Assembly (NCBI GenBank): GCA_040954595.2
Contig: CM082579.2
Location: 10,540,001-10,604,000, forward strand
Source of the DNA: Balanoglossus misakiensis
Taxonomy: Eukaryota; Hemichordata
Length of the DNA: 64,000 bases
Direction of reading: 5' to 3'
Shown here: piece after piece, positions 12,629 to 23,000 of the stretch
How positions within the stretch are numbered: position 1 is the first letter of the stretch
Layout: each line of letters begins with the position of its first letter
Position numbers and translations under genes: made by a program
Notes under the pieces: generated by a model
What the model was told of the DNA's origin: nothing
Database searches by the model: none
What the model saw: only the letters and a program-made list of their open reading frames with translations

Positions 12629-12722
12629 CAATCTGATTAAAATCAGATGTAGGGAACGGCGACGTCTTTTTTTATGCTGTCGAAGACCTCGCCATTCCCT
12701 ACATCTGATTTTAATCAGATTG
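12629..12722. mobile_element. palindromic MITE, family A, copy 1
   Basis: A 94-bp element starts CAATCTGATTAAAATCAGAT, continues GTAGGGAACGGCGA, and ends with the complement. It is flanked by 9-bp direct repeats, ACTACTATC (12620-12628) and ACTACTGTC (12723-12731), with one mismatch. Two further copies are at 36528-36657 and 58142-58217. It is far too short to encode a transposase. Confidence 0.9.
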
Positions 12723-12795
12723 ACTACTGTCGTAGTATTCATGTTGAGTTTACAACTCCTGCCTTTTTGTCTAGTGCCTCTGGCATTACAAACCC

Positions 12796-12796
<1 letters not shown>

Positions 12797-12848
<52 letters not shown>
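12797..12848. repeat. (GATA)n microsatellite
   Basis: An almost pure run of about 13 tetranucleotide units follows the family-A element by some 75 bases. Confidence 0.95.
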
Positions 12849-13405
12849 CGGACAGACGCAAATACGCAAACCCAAAATGTGGGTCTGAAATGACACATAG
12901 TTGGGCTTCTTGGGAACATGTACGTTAAAAGTATTCAACTATAGTCTGTGTCGGGAATATGAAAACACTAGAAAGCTTGTAACACAATGGAAATGACTAG
13001 AATCATGTGCTGTTTTAAATTTCTACAAAACCTGAAGATAGGTTTGCAGATCCTTAAAACCTAAACGATACTAGACTGGGGAGTTATGACTCTGGACAAC
13101 CATGAAGACTAAGGTTATACAGCACTTTCTGTGGAAAAAAATTCAGTCCGTAGATTCGTTGTCTACCATATATCTAAAATCAAAACCCTCCAGAACAACT
13201 AGGCTCTTTACGGAGTGTTTTCACGTGTGCAGGGAGGTGTGTCCACGTTATATCGACTACTCCATTGTTTATCGCACTTTGGACTGATAACAGAAAATTG
13301 ATTACAAAGTTCGTTGTCCTCAGTTCATGGTCCGATGCCGACTATGGCCAGGTTCATTCATCAAACTGGACTCGAAACAGTAAGGATTTTCACAGGTGGA
13401 CAGCA

Positions 13406-16400
13406 ATGGCAAACGGTGTTGTTATAACTGGCGTAATCGGTGTTATAGTACTAGCACTTGGCATCGCCCTCATTCCGACACTTCAGGTTGTTACACACAG
13501 CATCATTACAAAGGTAAGAACCCGATTGTGACAAGCCATCAACAGTTCACAAATATTTTTGATCAGTGGCTGCTGTTTCTGATTAAGGACAGTGTTGACA
13601 TTATAAACACTATAGCTAGAAATATTTTGTGGTAATGTTTACTGTATAGATACAGCCTATATCACTAACATCTTACAGTGAAGAGCCTTGGCCACAAGGT
13701 ATGCTTTAATCCCTGCCAAGATCTTTCAACTATTTTGACGCGGAGAATTCACTCATAATGTTCAATCGTAAAAATACAAATTTTCAACTGAAATTCTGCG
13801 CAATAATTATTTCGTAGAATAGAGATACAGTGGCCATATGGGCTTACACCTTCGAGCGCATTTTGAAGAAGATGATATCGATAGCAAATATCTCTCAGGT
13901 ACCAAACGTCAAAGTTGATTTCATTTGTTCGATCATATTTTTAAAGAACTAGGCTACTTCAAATTACTGTTTTTGTATGATTTTTTCATGTTAGTTCATT
14001 ATCCTTCCATTCAGGAACTAACGCTTTCACCGACTTCATTTGTGTACGACACGTGGGCCAATGCTGGGAATAGTAGTGCACACGTATATCTACAAGTATG
14101 GGTCTGGGATTTACAAAATGAACATGAAGTACTTAATGGAGCTAAACCCTTTCTTACAGAGAAAGGTCCGTATACTTACAGGTAAGAAGTTATAAGTTTG
14201 TGCTAGATTACTCGTACTTATATTGTCTGATTATAAGCAAATATTGTTGAAGTGTGTCTGACCGGTAGGAAATCGTGGTTATGAAAATGTATGCATGCAC
14301 TAGTTAGTAGATGGATAAGATATTGCTTGGAAAATTAACACTACAATTTCCTAATTCCTCATGAACAATTGAAATTTGCGTGTACGCGTAAAATATTTAA
14401 ATAATAAGTAATAAGAGCGGAATGTTGACTTACTGGAAACATGTCAGTTTACCTAACATTCGTATACATTTTTTTTCAGAGAATCTCAGGTGAAACACAA
14501 TATCACATTCAATGATAACAGAACTGTATCTTATACACCAGTGACTGAGTATATATTTCTACCCGAGATGTCAGTGGGGCCAGAGACTGATACATACACT
14601 GCACTCAATGCGCCACTTGTGGTAAGATAACAATGCAATTATCATCATCATCATCATCATCATCATCAAGAACACATCAACACGACCACCACTACCACAA
14701 CGACAGCAACAAACATCATCATCCCCATCAGTATCACCACCACCGTTGTAATCTTGAAGAGCATAAGGAAATGATCCGATGTGTCACACTCGCTACTTAT
14801 TTTCATTGTCATTTACTTCCTACAGATAATCGCACATTTGTTACGGAATATGCCTTCACTAGTTCAAGAATTTGGTGACGTCATCGCCGAACTTACCAAG
14901 GATACGGATCTTTTTATAACGTTAAGTGTCCGAGATATCATCTGGGGGTATAATGATCCTATATTTGAACTAATATACCGCCTTACTGGAACTGCACTCT
15001 TACCTGGACCTCAATTTGGAATCATGACAGGTGTAAGAAATTCACCTTTGACGTATTTGTCTGGCAGTGGTTTTACTAACTTCTCTTAAAAGTGATTTTG
15101 ACTATTCCTTGTTCTGGGCCGGCGTCAGATTTTTAACAAAGTCAATACCCGGTTTACATTTTATTGCATTCTTTATCTAATGTGTTCACTTCTTTTCCAT
15201 TCTCACGTTATACGCAGAAAAACAAGACTGGTTGGCAGACCTTTTCGGTCTTCACCGGTGAAGATGACATCACAAAATTAAACATTATCGACAGGTGGAA
15301 TGGGGTGACAGAGCTTCCTTATTGGACAACTCATTATGCAAATATGATCAACGGGACAGGTGGGCAAAGGCGGTTTATGAGCATCAGTGTGAATCAAAAG
15401 TTAACCTCATAAATCTGTATTGAACTCCTCTTCTTGATAAACAAGGCATCGCAGTATCATTCGCAGGTGATACAAAGCTCAGCTTTAGTCTGCGTTCTGA
15501 TGGGAAATCTAGATCTGCCGACAGTCGCAAATGCATTTCAACAAATCCTCTCCAAGTCATAAATTTCGAACGGAAAGGCGCTCTTCTACTTGTGTTTAGG
15601 TCAAATTAACAGAGGGGCAGAATCTTGTCGAGATTGTTTACCTTTATAAGAAATAATACGAGACCCAGACATTCCGCGAATATCGACAAGGCTTATGATT
15701 TCTTTTCTTTATACAGATGCGTCGTTAAATCCACCGTTTGTACATCCAGATCAGCCCCACTATGTTTACACAGCCGTTGTTTGTAGGTAAGTTGTATGTT
15801 AATGTTGGCAAATCTTCCCTGGCGATAGTGGGGATTCGTTCCCTTCGCAGGTAGGCCTGCAGTGAGCTGATCTACCCACTGAAGACAAACCTAGTGGATC
15901 GTCAGATGATCGATATCAATAATATCGGAATTAGCCCCAATAATTGATCAATATTAGAACAGTCTATTCTTCTATACATTACAGATCTCTTGTTGCGCAG
16001 TTTGAAAGAACAGTCCAAGTAAAGGGTATCAGTTCCAACAAGTTCCGTATCTCAGAATCCGTGTTGGCCAATGCATCGGTACATCCTGACAACGTGGGTT
16101 TCTGCACACCCGACGATCACCATTGCCTTCCCAGTGGCCTATTAAACATGAGTAACTGCCAACATGGTAGGTTATCGTAATGTCAACACTGCAATATATT
16201 TGTCATTGCGTCAGCTTCAACTGAAAGATGTTTTTTTGCACATGACGGCTAATTCAAACCAGCGAACCTTTGGTGGCGAAATTACGGCTGATGCAGTAGT
16301 CTCGGTTACCCAGAGCCCTCTGCTTCTTCCGATGAGCACTCCAGAAAGAGGGTCTTGGGAAACACCATCGGCCGACTTGAGACAAAAGCGATGCATGACG

Positions 16401-18836
16401 GGAGTGCCCAACGGAAGAAGCAGAGGGCTCTGGGTAACCGAGACTACTGATGCAGCTGATGTTGGTAGTTAGGGAGACTGTGTGTGAAAGACAATTCTCG
16501 TCTATTGTGACATTTCTGTTCACATAGTACTTGGGAGTATTTTTTGGTGTGGTTGATGCGAACCAAATTCTTCAGTGAATTTTGAAAACTCATCAACATG
16601 GTTTACAAAATTAACCGCCGATTTGGCTGAAACCAATGCACCTGGTTTAATTTTTTTCAAATACTTGTTTTTAGTTTTAAATCTGTCGAAGGTTTTCTTT
16701 CGAAGGCTTTGCGAAAAACACGCAGAGCCAAGAAAGGGTGGGTAGATTCCAATTTTCTAATTTCAAGTCAATATGTCATCGGAATTTGATTTGCGCTTCA
16801 GGACTTGTACATGGCGGAGACTGTTTGCCAAGTATTTCAAATAAAAAGAATACACTTCACAAGTCTGAATTGTTATATTAAAAGCAAAACCCAAGTTAGT
16901 GTCAACAAATATAACGACTTGACTGTAATGTGAAGCGATTTACAATATTGTCTTCAGGGGCACCAGCTGTCATGTCATTCCCGCATTTCCTGTACGCCGA
17001 TCCCAGAGTAGTCCTTCCAGGAATGAATCCCAACAAAGAAGAACATGAAACCTTCATCACTATTCATCAGGTATGTCACTCAGTTTTTACTTGTTTGTGA
17101 TGGGACGCGATTGGCGGTTGTGATTTGAAATTAAAACCTCTGACATTTATTAGCGAGGGCAATATCTTTTTTTTTCTACGTCACGTGGTACGGTCTCAGC
17201 CAATCAAGAGTACGGAATACAGCGTGAGGTGTAATAATATCAGATAGAGGTTGTATCAGTACATACGTGACTTTGCCGTAACTATTAACGCAACACATTT
17301 CTAAATAACAGTAATTCTTACCTAACATGAACGATTTATCCATTGCAGCTGACTGGTATTACTATGCAAGCTGCAAAGCGCATGCAAATAAATATGCAGA
17401 TAAAACCGGATAAGTATTTCAAGTGAGTTATATCATGTGCTAATATGTAAATTGGTCACTTTATTTTTTTTTTCCATTTTTGGATTACCCTTGTATGTTA
17501 GTATCCAAAAATTATATTTAAAAAATATGACAATACTTTCATTTTTTCCGAACGTACATCCTTAAACAATGTTCTGATAATTGTATTCCTTACAACTAAC
17601 TTGCCATTTTTAATCACAATTGATTTACTGAAAGGAAGAGTTTGTCAATCTGAAATTTATTTTCCAGACAGCTTCTTTCAATACCGGAGGTGGTTTATCC
17701 GGTGATCTGGTTAAATGAGGTTGGTGTATACTCTCTCATTATAAAATAATATCATTCGCAACCCAGAACGGTCTACACCCAAAGAAAGAAATAACTAGTG
17801 TCCCCTTGCAGACAAAGAAGCAAGCATTGTTAGGCAACAAGTAATAACTTAGACACTCCCCGTCACAACCCTCTAGAAGCAGGATTTTTTGCCCAATTTT
17901 GATTCTGACGTCATTGCTAAAATTGAGGAGGGGGGGTCTTGCACTACACTACACATGTTTGTGTTTATTATGAATTCCTGCGTTGGTGTAATTGATTCAC
18001 GTGATTCTAAATTTTGTCAGTGTTTAAACGGTTGTCTCCGTGTACAACTTGAATTAATAGCGAATCGGACTATACTCATAACGCTTGCTGGGGTATACTT
18101 ACACGCGTAATTTTGCTCTTTTCTGTCCGATAGAGTTTCGTATTTTCGGATGAAGACGCTGATAAATTTCGATCTGCACTTGAAACACCATTAAAGCTAT
18201 TTCAAGCTCTACAGATTGTGGCGATTGGCGTTGGTGTTTTGACAATACTTGGTGCTATCATTTTATATGCACGGAGACGAGTCAGAAAAGGGAAAGCGGT
18301 AAGTCACATATTTATCCAGAATTATTTTTGCTGCAGAAACAGGAAATGTTTCGGTCTTTCAAACGTCTGCATTCAGCGCGTTGTGATGAACTTTCGTTTA
18401 ATCAAAGACATTAGTGAATGTATGTAACAATCAGATAGAGCATGTATTTTCCTCTGTCTCCGTGGTTGAAATTCATGATTGAAATAAGAAAAACATTTTC
18501 AACTTTACTGGAAAAAATAAGGATGGTTGTCTACTGTAAATAATCCCCAGTGACGAATGTGTTCTGTAGTAATCTAAATATTTTATCTTAACAGAATGTC
18601 GACGTCATATCATATACATACTCTTGGAAATAACTTCAACTTCCTTTATCCGTATTTGAGTATTTTGCGTTCGTGTACTGACGTCACTGACTTTTGTTGA
18701 ATTAATTAGACGAAGCGCGTCAAAGAGGAAGCCTATCTATTCAAACGATTCTTTCTTTTTTCAACAGCAGGATACCCTGAAGGAAAGCCCTCCTGAAGCA
18801 GATCGGATAAATGACAGCACCGCCTTAATTAACTAA
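13406..18836 (+). CDS. SCARB2: LIMP-2/SCARB2-like CD36-family receptor, tandem copy 2
   Basis: A 496-residue paralogue of copy 1 with identical exon structure. Exons are 13406-13513, 14015-14181, 14480-14621, 14826-15032, 15218-15359, 15717-15786, 15985-16166, 16958-17070, 17349-17422, 17668-17719, 18134-18298 and 18768-18836. It keeps the two membrane segments, the four luminal cysteines (CTPDDHHCLPSG motif) and a C-terminal DSTALIN tail with the acidic dileucine DxxxLI at 490-495. Exons 2, 3 and most of 8 are nearly identical in DNA to copy 1, while exon 4 and the 3' exons have diverged, so the two genes probably exchange sequence by conversion. The last exon has a CAGCAG acceptor, so one glutamine may be optional. 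No standard AATAAA lies close to the stop; the nearest is at 19773. Confidence 0.92.
14638..14668. repeat. (ATC)n repeat in intron 3 of copy 2
   Basis: About nine ATC units lie 17 bases after exon 3. The intron start is also shared with copy 1. Confidence 0.85.
16297..16446. mobile_element. palindromic MITE in intron 7 of copy 2, 9-bp target duplication
   Basis: A 150-bp element has inverted ends of about 40 bases: TAGTCTCGGTTACCCAGAGC at the left and the exact complement at the right. It is flanked by the perfect 9-bp direct repeat CTGATGCAG (16288-16296 and 16447-16455). The arms are nearly identical, which indicates recent insertion. No coding capacity. Confidence 0.88.
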
Positions 18837-20036
18837 TTACATTGCACAAGGAAATGTTGTCCATGAGGATTATGATAAGCACCATGTTATGATAAATGAT
18901 GTTTGTATAAAAGATTTCGTCACTTTTTTTACTGCTATGATACAACTGTCAACATTTTTAAGCATGTCAAAAGCTCTCATATCTGAACAACATGTCATAT
19001 TATGTTGACCATCTATCAAAAGCTTTTGACTCCAAGCAACAGGTGGACTCGATTTATCTGGATCTTAGCCAGGCTTTTTGACTCTTTCAAATACTTGTAT
19101 GCGCCTGATTCAGATCGACCCTATCCATCGTACGTTCTCAAAAGCAACTTGGCTTGGTGGCGGAAATTGACAACTTATCTCAAAGATTGGGGGATTATTT
19201 TTGGTAGAGACATGGGGCTTCAATGGGGATAGATTTTCTTTTAACGCTCACGCCTGCTGGCAATGTTGTTCTAAGGATGTCCGCAAATGAACATATCTCC
19301 GCTTACTGAATTTTTTTAACGTTTCGTGCAGCAAGCAATTTGGCCACTTCTGTCCTCGCTTGTCTGGCATATCTCTGTCACGTGATCTTGACCTCATCGC
19401 ATTGAGAGGATTTTCAAGGTAAACGCACTATCGTACCGTTGTATCCTTAACCTTTCGTCAATTCTGTGTGCAGTGTCTTTCGTGATGGCGGCCAGCATAG
19501 CGCAACATGCACACACTAGACAATGTCTGTCGCCGTTCTAAATAGTGTCGCCCTACTACAAGGGTGATAAAGAAAATGAATCAATCATTTCAGAATCATC
19601 TGGTCCTTCAAAGAGTAACTTCGAAGCGATGTGTCATGAAAACGATTTCGGAGTTCGGACGTGCCATTCAGTAATAGACAGTTGTTTACACAAGAGTATT
19701 GCGTGTTAAATCTAATTGAAATGTCAAATACAAGTGCATGGTATGTGAAAATCGATTTTTTATGAAATTTGTAATAAAAAGTATTCAATTAGATAATAAT
19801 ATTGTAGACTGAAGACTCTTCCGTAGGATTATAGAGACAATCATATTGACTTCATGGACTTGGTGACCCTGGAATTTGGACTCTCAGAACCTTTGACATC
19901 ACATGACCAGCACGTTTGGATTCAACAATGCCTGTCCCCAAAACACCCCTTCCCTAAATCTTAATTTTGAAGTAACACTTTCCAAGTCTTGCGATAGACA
20001 ATCTTTTACAATAACACCAGTTCGGTACGCATAATT
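18837..20036. other. intergenic region between receptor copies 2 and 3
   Basis: No gene apart from a degraded reverse-transcriptase fragment (19007-19087). The left part should be the 3' UTR of copy 2 and the right end the promoter of copy 3, but no defined promoter element stands out. Confidence 0.6.
19007..19087 (+). pseudogene. degraded LINE reverse-transcriptase fragment
   Basis: The frame from 19007 reads DHLSKAFDSKQQVDSIYLDL followed by SQAF, then shifts by one base within a T-run before the expected aspartate. QVDxIYLDLSxAFDS is the hallmark of motif A of non-LTR retrotransposon reverse transcriptases. Only this short piece is recognisable and it is clearly broken. Confidence 0.5.
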
Positions 20037-23000
20037 ATGGTTTCGGCGACTGCTAAACTTTGTATTGCGACGGGATGTGGAATTTTAGTGTGTGCCCTAG
20101 GATTTGCTCTAATTCCAATTTTTAACCTGGTAACCCACAACACCATTGAAAAGGTAAGAACAAGTCTAGGTCATTTATCGTGCTATAACTGCAACAGACG
20201 TTTTCAGGTGCACTGTAGAGTGTCGACCAAAGACAAACAATTCACATGACTTATGATATTTATACAAATACTGCTGGTGACTACAAAACTTAATTTATGT
20301 AAATTGCAAAGAAGGGCGTGACATGAAGCAGATATGGTCTAAGTCAATCGATTATTTCTCCGATACATTTTTTGTTAAAATCGCCATCATTTAAATTCAA
20401 TCCATAAAATTTCAACCGTGATAATTCGATAGATATATTAAGGAAATGTCAACTATGTTTACATTCAAATGTTCTCGTCCTTTCAATCAATCAAAAGGTT
20501 AAATTTTTCTCGAATATTACAATATGTGTCCCCTTCTTTTTATTATTATTAACTTAAATTGTCAGGGCGAATATATCCGAAATTGAAATCAGTGTATAAT
20601 TGTATCCTTAAGTAGGCTGGTGCATGCACTCTTGTATGTGAATAATATTGTGTATACGGACGGGGTCAAGGGTTAAAGGGGAGGGAGTACATGTATATTT
20701 TGAGCAATTTTTGCCATTTTTGGTCAAAAATAGTTTTCTCTAAAACCGAACATTTGAATTGTTTTTCTTTTCTAGGAACTTATTCTTGTCAACACATCTT
20801 ATATATACGACAGCTGGAAAAACCCCAGTGATCCTGTCTACATGCAGTATTGGTTTTGGGATCTTCAAAATGAATATGAAGTCATCAATGAGGGCGCTAC
20901 ACCAATAGTCATAGAAAAGGGACCTTATACCTACCGGTAAGAGTGTGTAGTAATTTGGTGTTGCTTTCCCGGTCCCGTTTCGCCTGATCACGCTGATTCA
21001 AGGATACTTTGCCTCAACATATCAGCTATGCCATTCACATTAACGTTGGCCAATTAATGAAGAACTCACAAAACACTGACTTTCATGAAATTCTTGGCAT
21101 CGGTTCGGGCCATTCTAGTTTCCCATGACAACCAATGTCTCCAGTCTGACAATGGGATTGACCTCAGTGCGTCCCAATCACAAACTGCTTTACTACTGCA
21201 GACACACTTTCAGTCAAACGGGCTATTAAATTCCCCGTGTCCATTTAGAAGAGTTGATTTGTTTGTCTAACATTTGAAAAATAAAGTTGGCCAACAAATT
21301 CAACATTCAAAATGTTCGATTCTTTGTCAAAAAACGTCAATCTTGTGTCAGTGACTCCATCCATCCGTCATCTCACCTTTTCAGAGAAAGTCTGCCGAAA
21401 AGGGATGTTGTCTGGAATGATAACGATACAGTATCCTTCCGAGAAGTAAAGAAGTATACATTCGTGGCCAATATGTCTGTTGGATTTGAAAATGACACCA
21501 TATTAGCCATAAATATCCCATTAGTGGTAAGTTTATTGTCATAGTTGAGATTCTACCTTCAATGTCAAGAAATTGCGTGACAGCATCAAATATTCCACGT
21601 CGCAAGTTGAAATATGTTCAATGACTGGTTGTTACAACGTAAATCGCACCCTGTGTATGGATTCTATGATACAACATAGGAATACTTTGATCGTTTAGTT
21701 TTTGGTCTAACTCATCAACATATAGCATTGTTATGTATTAGCTTTCCGGTTTTAGTCTCATCAATAGTGTCTGAGTCGTGTCGCGAATATCAATCGACGT
21801 TTGGTTCCGTTTGCAGAATGGGGCATGGGAAATTGATAAGATTCGGCCAATGTTGAGCCAAATTTGCTTGAAGTTCGGGGGAAAGGGTTCATACCAAGGA
21901 ATGCGCTAACGTGTTCATAACCTATACCACTACCATTTTCTTTTAAGACCGTGGTCAACATGGTTAACACCATGCCTGGCTTTATTCAGAAGATTGCCGA
22001 TTTTCTGGCACAAGTCATGGACGAGAAACTGTTCAAAAGGTTGACTGTTAAAGATCTACTATGGGGATATAAGGATCCTATATTCAGCTTGATTTATAAC
22101 TTCACAGGGACAGAGTTCGTACCTGGTCCAAATTTTGGTCTTTTTCAAGGGGTAAGCAGAATCACAAATTTTTATTTTGTACATTCTACATGATAATGTT
22201 TATTTCTCGGATTAAACATATCACCCCATGTCTCCAGTTTGTCGCGTGTGACTGAATAACATTTCAAATGAATTACTGCACGGTGCACGGGTGTGGTTTT
22301 TATTTGACGTAGGGATTTGTATCGGGTTCACTACAAGATTTACCTACATGTTTAGGTTGGCATCTTGTAAGTAACACGTGCTGTATTCTAATCAACGTCA
22401 TACTTTTCACTCACGCAGCAAAATAATAGTGACGATGGTGTATATACCGTTTTCACCGGGCAGAAGGATATCTCAAAGCTGAACATGATCGACCGATGGA
22501 AGGGAGAATCTAAACTATCATTTTGGTCAGATGACTATGCAAATATGATCAACGGCACCGGTAATAGATTGCACAATTATATCACCATTTTTAAATGTCT
22601 GTATTTCAAATTTGTCAATGTGATGATATGCTCGATACAGCTTGTACACAATTCAAATTTGAACAGACTTTTTTGTCAGCGAATTCGAACTACTAAGTTG
22701 GTGATTACTGGCTGCAGAACACGTTGATATAAATACTTTTGACATCAGCCTCGTCTCAAGTTTATATGAAATCAAATACATGTATACATTATCCTTGCAA
22801 ATTGATATTACATAGACTGTAAGCTTATAGATGCTGGTGAATTGACTACTCATCGGAATAAATGATCCCCATTTTATGGTATTACTAATAATTGCCTTCG
22901 GTTTAATTTTCAGATGCAACATTGAATCCTCCATTTTCTTCTCCGTACGATGATCACTACGTATTTGACTCTGCCGCTTGCAGGTCAGTAAATTACACGT

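Larger units (their letters stand above)
11199..13405. other. intergenic region between receptor copies 1 and 2
   Basis: No gene is recognisable. The region holds the 3' UTR and polyadenylation signals of copy 1, a TTAA-flanked MITE (11396-11481), a short repeat shared with MTMR2 intron 11 (11774-11806), a family-A MITE (12629-12722) and a GATA microsatellite (12797-12848). Confidence 0.7.

Noticed and set aside
16164-16523. Open frames of 64-102 codons on both strands
   Set aside because: They read through the palindromic element at 16297-16446, so the two strands mirror each other.
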